Source: Flavobacterium tyrosinilyticum
GTDB taxonomy: Bacteria > Bacteroidota > Bacteroidia > Flavobacteriales > Flavobacteriaceae
NCBI RefSeq assembly: GCF_023656565.1
Contig: NZ_JAMOKG010000001.1
Span: 1,257,383 to 1,321,382, forward strand
Direction: 5' to 3'
Length of the DNA stretch: 64,000 bases
The notes under the pieces are model-generated. The model was not told the DNA's origin, ran no database searches, and saw nothing but the letters and a program-made list of their open reading frames with translations. The position numbers were made by a program, and so were the translations under genes. Shown one piece after another: positions 25,636 through 33,825 of this stretch (the stretch's first letter is position 1; each line of letters opens with the position of its first letter).

Positions 25636-25674
25636 ACTTAGAATCTTAGCATCTCAGAACCTTAGCAACTTAAA
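25636..25674. repeat. Half copy of repeat family J
   Basis: AACTTAGAATCTTAGCATCT followed by CAGAACCTTAGCAACTTA. Full inverted copies lie at 26893 and 37017. Confidence 0.75.
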
Positions 25675-25679
25675 AAAAA

Positions 25680-26078
25680 ATGTACGAACCAATATTTGCC
25701 CTTTTTTGTGAACGAGTTAAAGAAAGCATCCAAAAAGGAACTTTCGCCAAACTGACTTTGGCAAAAACCATGGGCGATACAGAACTCAAAAATGTGTATT
25801 TCCGATTGGTTCTCAATGAAGATAATACATTCTCAATTTCGCTGACTTTTAGATATAAAACAGAAGAAATAGAAAGCATTCATACTTTAGATGAAGCCTT
25901 ACTAGTTTTAGGCACTCACATTAAAAATCCTTTTTTGACGGCACTTTTATTTACAACTGAAGATGATGTGACTTTCAAAGTAAATAAAAAGAACGCTGGA
26001 AGTATAATCGAACAAGCACCAACTTTTAAAAATGCTTCGCCAGTTATGCTGGAAATGATTGAAAAGGGAATTGTTTAA
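25680..26078 (+). CDS. Hypothetical protein resembling the N-terminal part of a methyltransferase family
   Basis: 132 residues. FAKLTLAKTMGDTELKNVYF and FSISLTFRYKTEEIES resemble the N-terminal roughly 130-residue domain that in other Bacteroidota precedes a class I SAM methyltransferase. Here it ends after PVMLEMIEKGIV without a catalytic domain. It may be a stand-alone domain or a truncated gene. No signal or membrane segment. Confidence 0.65.
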   Translation: MYEPIFALFCERVKESIQKGTFAKLTLAKTMGDTELKNVYFRLVLNEDNTFSISLTFRYKTEEIESIHTLDEALLVLGTHIKNPFLTALLFTTEDDVTFKVNKKNAGSIIEQAPTFKNASPVMLEMIEKGIV

Positions 26079-26090
26079 TAATAATTAATT

Positions 26091-26164
26091 TGTCAGGCTG
26101 AGCGAAGTGGAAGCCTACGTTTGCTGAATCGCTTTGCGGTGCTTCGACTTCGCTCAGCCTGACA
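26091..26164. repeat. Intergenic inverted repeat (family G), copy 1
   Basis: TGTCAGGCTGAGCGAAGTGG is the complement of CTTCGACTTCGCTCAGCC TGACA at the other end. Related copy at 33202. Word-for-word similar elements are widespread in this phylum. Confidence 0.9.
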
Positions 26165-26233
26165 GAAAAAACCTTGTTCAAACTCTTAGCGTATCTCTGT
26201 GAAACTTCTTTGTGAATCTCTGCGAAATAAGAA

Positions 26234-26887
26234 TTAAACCAGCTTCACAAACAAATTAGAAGCAATTTTATTTGAAATCGATAATTCGGTACCATTTACT
26301 TTAATTTTAACCGATAAATCGAAAGATTCTTTAGAAAGGAATTCGATTTTAGACCCTAAAGCAATTCCTTGTTTGTCTAGATATTTTAAAAATTCTGAAG
26401 AAGTATCTTTTACGCCAACACAAACTCCGGTTTGATTCTCTTCAAGCTCTGATAAAAGCTGTTTTTCGATTTTGATAATTCTTCCATTCGCGTCTGGAAT
26501 TGGATCTCCATGCGGATCTTCGGTTGGATTTCCAAGAAAATCATCCAGACGATTAATCAATTGTTCCGATTTGATGTGTTCCAACTGTTCTGCAATATCG
26601 TGGACTTCATCCCAGCTAAAGTTTAGTTTTTCCACCAAAAACACTTCCCAAAGACGATGTTTTCTCACAATCATTTTAGCAGCCAGTTTTCCGTTTTCGG
26701 TTAAAGAAACCCCTTGGTATTTTTTATAATTTACTAAATCTTTCTCAGCCAGTTTTTTAAGCATATCGGTTACAGAGGAAGCTTTCGTTTCCATAATTTC
26801 CGCAATAGCATTTGTGCTCACTTCGGTTTCTAATGCCGCTGTCAAGTGATAGATCGATTTAAGGTAATTTTCTTCTGAAAAGGTCAT
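26234..26887 (-). CDS. DtxR/MntR-family metal-dependent repressor
   Basis: 217 residues. The winged helix FSEENYLKSIYHL, VSTNAIAEIMETKASSVTDM is followed by the dimer/metal domain HRLWEVFLVEKLNFSWDEVH, then DPHGDPIP, and a FeoA/SH3-like C-terminal domain. Metal ligands of the family (E/H in DIAEQLEHI, H of HRLWE) are in place. It faces the Nramp-Usp gene across a J repeat in the same direction, so control of manganese or iron uptake is likely. Confidence 0.92.
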   Translation of the reverse strand: MTFSEENYLKSIYHLTAALETEVSTNAIAEIMETKASSVTDMLKKLAEKDLVNYKKYQGVSLTENGKLAAKMIVRKHRLWEVFLVEKLNFSWDEVHDIAEQLEHIKSEQLINRLDDFLGNPTEDPHGDPIPDANGRIIKIEKQLLSELEENQTGVCVGVKDTSSEFLKYLDKQGIALGSKIEFLSKESFDLSVKIKVNGTELSISNKIASNLFVKLV

Positions 26888-26892
26888 TTTTT

Positions 26893-26990
26893 TAAGCTTC
26901 TAAGTTTCTAAGATGCTGAGGTTCTAAGTTTTCTTTTCAGGCTTTTTAATAAAAACCTTAGAATCTTAGCAGCTTAGCATCTTAGAAACT
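26893..26990. repeat. Intergenic inverted repeat (family J), copy 1
   Basis: Left part AAGCTTCTAAGTTTCTAAGA and right part TTAGCATCTTAGAAACTTTA form a hairpin, with related internal units. Similar to 37017-37172 and 25636. Confidence 0.85.
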
Positions 26991-28859
26991 TTATTTAACA
27001 ATCAACAAAGGTATTGAAATTTTATGTCTCAATTTGTCTACTGTTGTGCCAAAAAGAATATCTTTCAATCCAGTGTGGCCGTGGGTTCCCATGACTAGAA
27101 TGTCAAAATTTCCTTCGTTTATAATTTTCGGAATTATTTTGTTTGGTTTTCCAAAACCAAGTTCTGTTTTGATCTTGAATCCTTTGTCTGAAAGCATGTC
27201 CTTGTATTTCAGCAATAATTTCTCATCGATTGTGGTTTCGTGATCGTGAACATGAACGCCATACATTAAGGCTCCGACCGTTTCTACAATGTGAATGAGG
27301 GTATATTCTGTGTCAATGCCACCCAATTCGAAGGCTTTGTTTAAGGCAGCTTCATCGGCATGTGAGAAATCTACAGAGACTGCAATGTTTTTGATGCTTT
27401 GGCTTTCTCTTGGCGAAAACTTCAATTTTAAATTGTGCGGTGAATGATTTATTGCTTTTGATTTGAATTTGGCAATAAATGGTTTGAAAACAATGTACAG
27501 CAATAAAACGGAGAATGCGATAGCTAATGGAACAACCGTAAACCAAAGAACCATTGGGTGATTGGAGCTTGCTAACCACGAAGTAATTTCGTCATAAACC
27601 AATTTCGCGTTTAGAGAAACAATGATCGTCGCAATAATCCATGAAACAACCTGAGTCGTTCTAGAAATATGAAAACCATTCATTTTCGATTTATCACTCA
27701 CAAAATGGATAAGCGGAATAATAGCAAAACCCAATTGCAAACTCAAAATGACCTGACTAAGGATTAACAGTTTTCCGGTCACGCTTTCTCCATAAATCAA
27801 AATCACGATTACGGCAGGAATAATGGCGATTAAACGTGTAATGATTCTTCGTACCCAAGGCTGAATTCTAAAATGCAGATACCCTTCCATTACGATTTGA
27901 CCTGCAAGTGTTCCTGTTACGGTCGAACTTTGTCCGGCAGCAATTAGCGCAATAGCAAATAAAGCTGGTGCCCATTTTGTTCCCAGTAGTGGTTCTAAAA
28001 ATTTGTGCGCGTCTTGAATTTCAGCCACTTCATACATTCCGTTTTTATGGAAAGTGGCTGCTGCCAGAATTAAAATAGCTGCATTTACAAAGAAAGCAAG
28101 ATTTAAAGCGATAGTAGAATCTATAAAGTTATATTTTAAAGCTTGCTTGATTCCAGCAGGAGTTCGATCAAATTTTCTTGTTTGCACTAAAGACGAATGC
28201 AAGTAAAGGTTGTGAGGCATTACAGTTGCACCGATAATTCCGATTGCAATATATAAAGCAGCTGAATTTGGAATGGAGGGAATTAGTCCTTGTAAAACTT
28301 TGCCCATTTCTGGTTCTGCAAAAATCATTTCGAAAATAAAAGAAAATCCAATTATGGCAACCAAAGCGATAATGAAGGCTTCCATCTTGCGAATTCCTTT
28401 ATTAATCAGGAAAAGCAGTAAAAAAGTGTCTAAAACGGTAATTAGAACGGCTTCAAGTAATGGAATTCCGAAAAGCAGATTAATTCCGATTGCCATTCCA
28501 AGCACTTCTGCCAGATCGCAGGCTGCAATGGCAATTTCAGCAAGAAAATATAAAATGTAATTGATGTATTTGGAATAGGTTTCTCGAGAGGCTTGTGCGA
28601 GGTCGCGCTGTGTTACAATTCCGAGGCGCGCACTTAAGCTCTGTAAAAGCAACGCCATTAAATTGCTCATTAATAAAACCCAAACCAAAGTGTATCCGAA
28701 TTGGCTTCCGCCGGCAATGTCAGTCGCCCAGTTTCCTGGATCCATGTAGCCAACACTTACTAAATATGCAGGGCCTAAGAAGGCTAAAATTTTTCTAAAA
28801 CCTTTTTTTTTGTTTTCTGTAGAAACCGATTCGTGGACTTCTTCTAAAGATTTGGTCAT
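26991..28859 (-). CDS. mntH: Nramp-family divalent metal transporter fused to a universal stress (Usp) domain
   Basis: 622 residues. Residues about 20-450 are an Nramp/MntH transporter: the first helix has VGYMDPGNWATDIAGG with the metal-binding DPGN, and the sixth has TVMPHNLYLHSSLVQTR with MPH. Residues 489-622 are a Usp domain, ending GTHGHTGLKDILFGTT, which fits the nucleotide-binding Gly/Thr pattern. It imports Mn2+ and/or Fe2+ with protons; the Usp part could sense nucleotides or the metal state. The DtxR-type gene follows downstream on the same strand. Confidence 0.95.
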   Translation of the reverse strand: MTKSLEEVHESVSTENKKKGFRKILAFLGPAYLVSVGYMDPGNWATDIAGGSQFGYTLVWVLLMSNLMALLLQSLSARLGIVTQRDLAQASRETYSKYINYILYFLAEIAIAACDLAEVLGMAIGINLLFGIPLLEAVLITVLDTFLLLFLINKGIRKMEAFIIALVAIIGFSFIFEMIFAEPEMGKVLQGLIPSIPNSAALYIAIGIIGATVMPHNLYLHSSLVQTRKFDRTPAGIKQALKYNFIDSTIALNLAFFVNAAILILAAATFHKNGMYEVAEIQDAHKFLEPLLGTKWAPALFAIALIAAGQSSTVTGTLAGQIVMEGYLHFRIQPWVRRIITRLIAIIPAVIVILIYGESVTGKLLILSQVILSLQLGFAIIPLIHFVSDKSKMNGFHISRTTQVVSWIIATIIVSLNAKLVYDEITSWLASSNHPMVLWFTVVPLAIAFSVLLLYIVFKPFIAKFKSKAINHSPHNLKLKFSPRESQSIKNIAVSVDFSHADEAALNKAFELGGIDTEYTLIHIVETVGALMYGVHVHDHETTIDEKLLLKYKDMLSDKGFKIKTELGFGKPNKIIPKIINEGNFDILVMGTHGHTGLKDILFGTTVDKLRHKISIPLLIVK

Positions 28860-28933
28860 TGTAAAAGTATTGTTTTCACAAATATAGAGAAAAATTATAT
28901 TCGCGAAACAATATTTTTAGACGAGTCTAAAAG

Positions 28934-29326
28934 TTAAATGTTAGAATTTAAACAATTCGGACATAATCCTGATAACGTAAAATTGATTTCGTTTACTTTA
29001 TAATTGTGCGGCATAATGTAACTCGGCTTTACAGTCTCAAGGCAAGTAATCTCATGACAATTCTCGCAACTAAAGTGAGCATGGTTATGAATGTGTACAC
29101 GCTGATGCGAATGATTGCATTTGGCATACTTTACCGTTCCATCCAAATTCGAAATTTTATGAATTACATCTTCATTAATCAAACGATCCAAAATTCTGTA
29201 AATGGTAACGCGATCGCATAAATCATTTAATTGTTTCTGAATTTCGGTATGCGAAAGAGCCGTTTTAGATTTCTCAAACACCTCTAAAACAGCCGTCTTT
29301 GCTGCGGTATTACGTGTAGTCTTCAT
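28934..29326 (-). CDS. Fur-family metalloregulator (possibly Zur-like)
   Basis: 130 residues. Winged helix with LSHTEIQKQL and RVTIYRILDRLINEDVIHKI, then the metal region HSHQRVHIHNHAHFSCENCH with the structural Zn site CENC and CPNC near the end. The small size and the dyads in front of the divergent merC-like gene fit a Zur-type or Fur-type repressor. Which metal it senses cannot be read from the sequence. Confidence 0.9.
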   Translation of the reverse strand: MKTTRNTAAKTAVLEVFEKSKTALSHTEIQKQLNDLCDRVTIYRILDRLINEDVIHKISNLDGTVKYAKCNHSHQRVHIHNHAHFSCENCHEITCLETVKPSYIMPHNYKVNEINFTLSGLCPNCLNSNI

Positions 29327-29350
29327 TTTTTACGAAATTAAAATTTAAAC

Positions 29351-29400
29351 GCAACAATGTTGCAATTGATAAAATTGTATATATTTGCAACAAAATTGCA
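29351..29400 (+). promoter_or_regulatory. Promoter of the merC-like operon overlapped by two Fur/Zur-type dyads
   Basis: -33 TTG at 29360-29362 and -7 box TATATTTG at 29380-29387 with a 17-bp spacer. A perfect dyad GCAACAATGTTGC lies at 29351-29363 over the -33 region, and TGCAACAAAATTGCA lies at 29386-29400 over the -7 end and start site. Both are the GCAAC-n-GTTGC type of Fur-family operators. The divergent Fur-family gene starts at 29326, so autoregulation is also possible. Confidence 0.7.
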
Positions 29401-29419
29401 TTAAGCAAAAGTACACATA

Positions 29420-29773
29420 ATGAAGAAAATAAGCACATCCTTTTACGATATTTTAGGAATTTCGAGCGCGACCATTTGTCTGGTGCATTGTTTGATTTTT
29501 CCTCTTTTAACGATTCTTCCTTTAGGATTGAGTCACAACCCAATTATAGATTTGCTATTTGCTTCGATAGGATTATTTGCAATTCTCAAAATTATAAAAA
29601 AATCAGCTCTGTTGGTATCGTCAATTTTGGTTGTTTCAATGGCGTTGATTTGGATTAGTATTTTGACAGAACTCTTTTTCGAAATTCATCTTGATCTGAT
29701 TTATTTTGGAGGAATTGGAATGATCATCGGGCATTTAATCAATTACAAATTACACAGAAAACAAAATCATTAA
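29420..29773 (+). CDS. MerC-domain membrane protein
   Basis: 117 residues, about four membrane segments. The family motif CLVHCLIFPLLTILP at about residues 20-34 carries the two cysteines in the first helix. It ends in a short basic/histidine tail. MerC proteins carry mercury or related soft metals; in this phylum MerC-domain genes often sit with Zur or TonB transport genes, so zinc or copper is as likely. First gene of a probable operon. Confidence 0.88.
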   Translation: MKKISTSFYDILGISSATICLVHCLIFPLLTILPLGLSHNPIIDLLFASIGLFAILKIIKKSALLVSSILVVSMALIWISILTELFFEIHLDLIYFGGIGMIIGHLINYKLHRKQNH

Positions 29774-29783
29774 AAATAGAAAT

Positions 29784-30689
29784 ATGGAACAGAAGCATTT
29801 TGAAGTGATTATCATTGGTGGCAGTTACAGCGGATTATCTGCCGCAATGAGTTTAGGACGTTCATTACGTCAGGTTTTGGTTATCGACAGCGGTTTGCCT
29901 TGCAACAGACAGACACCGCATTCTCATAATTTTATTACTCAAGATGGCGAGAAGCCAGCAGTTATTTCGGCGAAAGCCAAATTACAAGTCGACATTTATA
30001 AAACTGTTCAATTTTACAATGGACTTGCGATAAAAGCACTTAAAACAGAAGGCGGTTTCGAGATTACAACCGAATCTGGAGAAATCTTTACAGCAAGAAA
30101 AGTATTGTTTGCGACGGGAGTTAAGGATCTGCTTCCTGAAATTGAAGGTTTTGCAGCTTGTTGGGGAATTTCGGTTTTACATTGTCCGTATTGTCACGGC
30201 TATGAAGTTAAAAACAAGAAAACTGCGATTATAGCCAATGGAGAAATGGGATTTGAATTTGCTAAATTAATCTCCAATTGGACAAAAGACTTGAGATTAT
30301 GCACCAACGGAAAATCGGAATTGAGTTTAGAACAAACACAAATTCTTAAAAATCATGGTGTTCAGATTTTCGAAGAAGAAATAGATTCTTTTGAGCATAA
30401 TGAGGGTTATATTAAAAGGATCATTTTTAAAAACGGAGAAAAAGTGGAGGTAAAAGCTATTTATGCTAGGCCGCCTTTTGAACAGCATTGTCCAATTCCT
30501 GAAACTTTGGGATGCGATAGTAACGAACAAGGTTTGTTAAAAGTAGATGGCATGCAGAAAACAAATATTGCTGGAATTTTTGCTAGCGGAGATTGCACAA
30601 CACAAATGCGATCTGTAGCCATTGCGGTTTCTACAGGTTCTTTTGCTGGCGCGGTAATTAATAAAGAACTTATTGACGAAGATTTTTAA
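29784..30689 (+). CDS. FAD/NAD(P)-dependent oxidoreductase, thioredoxin-reductase-like
   Basis: 301 residues. FAD motif VIIIGGSYSGLSAAMSLGRS at the N-terminus, the redox centre CPYCHGYE at about residues 137-144, and a C-terminal FAD contact IFASGDCTTQMRSVAIAVSTG. The NADPH domain is shorter than in true TrxB. The group is common in Bacteroidota next to metal genes. It starts 10 nt after the merC-like gene. Confidence 0.9.
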   Translation: MEQKHFEVIIIGGSYSGLSAAMSLGRSLRQVLVIDSGLPCNRQTPHSHNFITQDGEKPAVISAKAKLQVDIYKTVQFYNGLAIKALKTEGGFEITTESGEIFTARKVLFATGVKDLLPEIEGFAACWGISVLHCPYCHGYEVKNKKTAIIANGEMGFEFAKLISNWTKDLRLCTNGKSELSLEQTQILKNHGVQIFEEEIDSFEHNEGYIKRIIFKNGEKVEVKAIYARPPFEQHCPIPETLGCDSNEQGLLKVDGMQKTNIAGIFASGDCTTQMRSVAIAVSTGSFAGAVINKELIDEDF

Positions 30690-30704
30690 TACATGTGCAA
30701 AATT

Positions 30705-30773
30705 ATCTCGCAAAGACGCAGAGTCGCAAAGCTTTTTTTTATAGAACTTGGCGACTCTGCGTCTTTGCGAGAT
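30705..30773. repeat. Intergenic inverted repeat (family I)
   Basis: ATCTCGCAAAGACGCAGAGT and ACTCTGCGTCTTTGCGAGAT are exact complements around a T-rich loop. It may also end the preceding transcript. Confidence 0.92.
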
Positions 30774-30877
30774 TAAATAAAATTAATTACGATTCTTAAA
30801 AATGGAAATGTAACAGATTGAACTCAATCAGTTTGAAATTTTTGTTTTAAGAATGAATGTTTGTCGAATTTAATTTT

Positions 30878-30885
30878 TAGTTTTG
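30878..30885 (+). promoter_or_regulatory. Putative promoter -7 box for the TonB receptor gene
   Basis: TAGTTTTG matches TAnnTTTG and is 21 nt before the ATG at 30907. No good -33 TTG; tentative. It overlaps a TTG that could lengthen the frame by eight codons. Confidence 0.35.
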
Positions 30886-30906
30886 TCTAAATTTAATTTT
30901 ACAACA

Positions 30907-33159
30907 ATGAAATATTTATTTTTGACAATATTAATAATTTCAACACAAAGCATTTTCTCTCAGAATATTTCTGGAAAAGTAGAAAGTATAATTCCTATTG
31001 GTCAGGAAATTACCATTCGTTTATTAAATACAAACTTTAGAACACAAACCGATTCTTTAGGACTTTATAAATTAGAAAATATTCCTAGCGGGACATATAA
31101 AATAAATGTAACCTCAACAGGATTCAAACCCATAACGCAAAGAATTTCAGTTTTAGAAAATGAAAATCTGAATTTGGATTTTGAATTAGAAGAAGATCAA
31201 AATGAATTGAACGAAGTGGTAGTTTCAGGAACTTTAAAACCTGTAAAACGATTAGAAAGTGCCGTTCCTGTTGAGGTATATTCGCCAACTTTCTTCAAGA
31301 AAAACCCAACCCCTAGTATTTACGATGCGCTTCAGAACATAAATGGTGTCCGCCCGCAACTCAATTGTGGCGTTTGTAACACAGGCGACATTCATATAAA
31401 CGGATTGGAAGGTCCGTACACTTTGGTTATGATAGACGGAATGCCAATTGTAAGCAGCCTTTCGACAGTTTACGGTTTGTCTGGAATTCCGAATTCTTTG
31501 GTGGAACGAATCGAGATCGTAAAAGGTCCAGCTTCTTCTCTTTACGGAAGCGAAGCGGTTGGAGGTTTGATTAATATTATCACTAAAAATCCAACGAATG
31601 CACCAACTTTTTCTGCTGATTATTTTACAACTTCTTATTTTGAAAGCAATCTCGATTTAGGAACGAAATTTAATGTTGGAAAAAAAGCAACTTCGCTTAT
31701 CGGAATTAATTACTTCAACTACGATCAAGTTATAGATAAAGACAAAGATAATTTTACCGATGTTACGCTTTCTGAACGTATTTCGGTTTTTAATAAATGG
31801 AGTTTTAAACGAAATCATAACCGATTATTTACCATTGCAGCGCGCGGAATGTACGAAGATCGTTGGGGCGGAGATATTCGTTGGGAGAAAAAATACCGTG
31901 GTGGCGATGAAATTTACGGCGAAAGCATTTACACCAAAAGAGCTGAATTAATTGGAAGTTACCAATTGCCGTTTGAAGAAAAATTGATGCTTTCCTTCTC
32001 TGGAAATGTTCATTATCAGGACAGCCGTTACGGGACAACATCTTATATTGCCAATCAGAAAATTGGATTTTTACAGCTGACTTGGGATAAAAAAATTGGT
32101 CGAAACGATTTATTAGCAGGAATCGCAAGCCGATATACCTATTATGACGATAACACGACTGCAACCAAAGAGGCTGAAAATACTTGGCTTCCAGGAATTT
32201 TTGTTCAAGACGAAATTACCTTTTCTCCAAAAAGTCAGGTTTTGTTAGGAATGCGTTACGATTATAACTCCATTCATGGCTCTATTTTTACACCAAGATT
32301 TGCTTACAGATTTAAGGCAAGCGAAAACACCATTTTTAGATTAAATGCTGGAACGGGTTTTAGAGTTGTGAATTTGTTTACCGAAGATCATGCGGCGTTG
32401 ACGGGCTCAAGAGATGTTATTATCAAAAATGATTTGAAACCAGAACAATCTGTAAATGTCAATTTGAATTATATTCAGAAAATCAATTTCGGAAACGGAA
32501 CGTTTATGGGAATTGAAACGACTGCTTTCTATACGAGATTCAGTAATAAGATTATTTCAGATTACGAAACCAATCCAAACGAAATTATCTACGACAATAT
32601 TGATGGTTATGCGATAAGCCAAGGAATCAGTACAAATGTCGATCTTAATTTTCCTTCTGGATTAAAATTTATTGTTGGAGCAACGGTTTTAGACAACAAA
32701 AATGTCGAAAACGGCATTTCGGAAAGGCCTTTTTTGACTGAGAATTTCACTGGAACTTGGAGTGTTTCATACAAAATTCAACCTTGGAATTTATCCATGG
32801 ATTATACGGGAAATGTTTACAGTCCGATGAAATTGCCTTTGTTGAGCGAAACCGACCCAAGAAGTCCAAATTCGCCTTGGTATAGCATTCAGAACATTCA
32901 GTTTACGTATTCAGGATGGAAAGATTTTGAAGTTTATGGAGGAATTAAAAACTTGCTGAACTTTACACCAAAACAAAATAATCCGTTTTTGATTTCAAGA
33001 ACGAATGATCCTTTCGATAAAAATGTGCAATATGATTCGGCAGGAAAAGCATTAGTAACACCAGATAATCCATACGGTTTGACATTTGATACGACTTATG
33101 TTTACGGACAGAACCAAACTATTCGCGGATTTTTGGGATTGCGATATACTTTTAGGTAA
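30907..33159 (+). CDS. TonB-dependent outer-membrane receptor
   Basis: 750 residues from the ATG at 30907. Signal peptide ending SIFSQ, then a carboxypeptidase-like regulatory domain (GKVESIIPIGQEITIRL...), then the plug with the unusual LNCGVCNTGDIHINGLEG and VMIDGMPIVSSL, IEIVKGPASSLYGSEAVGG, and a 22-strand barrel ending TFR with an aromatic end. The pair of cysteines in the plug hints at a metal or metallophore substrate. Downstream of merC-like and the oxidoreductase. Confidence 0.95.
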   Translation: MKYLFLTILIISTQSIFSQNISGKVESIIPIGQEITIRLLNTNFRTQTDSLGLYKLENIPSGTYKINVTSTGFKPITQRISVLENENLNLDFELEEDQNELNEVVVSGTLKPVKRLESAVPVEVYSPTFFKKNPTPSIYDALQNINGVRPQLNCGVCNTGDIHINGLEGPYTLVMIDGMPIVSSLSTVYGLSGIPNSLVERIEIVKGPASSLYGSEAVGGLINIITKNPTNAPTFSADYFTTSYFESNLDLGTKFNVGKKATSLIGINYFNYDQVIDKDKDNFTDVTLSERISVFNKWSFKRNHNRLFTIAARGMYEDRWGGDIRWEKKYRGGDEIYGESIYTKRAELIGSYQLPFEEKLMLSFSGNVHYQDSRYGTTSYIANQKIGFLQLTWDKKIGRNDLLAGIASRYTYYDDNTTATKEAENTWLPGIFVQDEITFSPKSQVLLGMRYDYNSIHGSIFTPRFAYRFKASENTIFRLNAGTGFRVVNLFTEDHAALTGSRDVIIKNDLKPEQSVNVNLNYIQKINFGNGTFMGIETTAFYTRFSNKIISDYETNPNEIIYDNIDGYAISQGISTNVDLNFPSGLKFIVGATVLDNKNVENGISERPFLTENFTGTWSVSYKIQPWNLSMDYTGNVYSPMKLPLLSETDPRSPNSPWYSIQNIQFTYSGWKDFEVYGGIKNLLNFTPKQNNPFLISRTNDPFDKNVQYDSAGKALVTPDNPYGLTFDTTYVYGQNQTIRGFLGLRYTFR

Positions 33160-33168
33160 ATTTATAGG

Positions 33169-33327
33169 CCACAGATTACACAGATTAAGAGGATTATACT
33201 TTTTGTCAAGCTGAGCGAAGTCGAAGCCCACGTCTAATTGGAACGCCTTTCGACTTCGTTCAGGGGACAAAAATTAATCAAAAAGCTTAGAGAATAAAAA
33301 TCTTTTTTAATCATTTTAATCTGTGGC
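33169..33327. repeat. Nested inverted repeats: family H enclosing family G
   Basis: CCACAGATTACACAGATTAA at 33169 is answered by TTAATCATTTTAATCTGTGG ending near 33326. A family G element (33202-33272, TTTTGTCAAGCTGAGCGAAG to its complement) lies within it. One element has apparently gone into the other. Confidence 0.85.
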
Positions 33328-33342
33328 TAAAAAAACAAAAAA

Positions 33343-33807
33343 ATGAAAAAACTGTTTCTATTTATTTTCTTCTTCGGGATAACTTCAACAGGATTCTGCC
33401 AATTAAAAAGCAGAACTTTTGAAGAAATAGATAGCTTGCAACAAATTCAGAAACGAAAAATCATTGTTTTCATCCATACCGATTGGTGTCAGTTTTGCCA
33501 AAGAATGAAAGCGACAACTTTCAAGAATCAAGAGATAATAGAAAAACTAAACTCCGATTTCTATTTTATTGATTTCAATGCAGAGGAAAAACGAGATGTT
33601 AGATTTAATAATCACAATTTTAAATTTCAACCTTCGGGTAATAATGTTGGTGTTCATGAATTGGCATTAGAGCTTGGAACGATAAACAACCAAATAGCGT
33701 ATCCTATTTTATGTGTTTTGAACGATAAGAATGAAATTATCTTTCAATACAACAATTATATGGCACTAAAAGATTTTAAAGTGCTATTAGAAAATCTGGA
33801 AAAGTAA
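33343..33807 (+). CDS. Exported thioredoxin-fold protein
   Basis: 154 residues. A signal peptide (LFIFFFGITSTGFC) is followed by a thioredoxin-type redox site at HTDWCQFCQRMKATTF (CQFC). The cis-Pro position is in AYPILCVLND. It would act in the periplasm. Shares a direction with the receptor and may act on its cysteines or a lipoprotein, by inference. Confidence 0.88.
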   Translation: MKKLFLFIFFFGITSTGFCQLKSRTFEEIDSLQQIQKRKIIVFIHTDWCQFCQRMKATTFKNQEIIEKLNSDFYFIDFNAEEKRDVRFNNHNFKFQPSGNNVGVHELALELGTINNQIAYPILCVLNDKNEIIFQYNNYMALKDFKVLLENLEK

Positions 33808-33825
33808 ATTTTCTTATTTTTGAGA

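Noticed and set aside
33815..33822. TATTTTTG as the crtY promoter
   Set aside because: It ends only 3 nt before the ATG, so transcription would begin at or after the start codon; probably chance.
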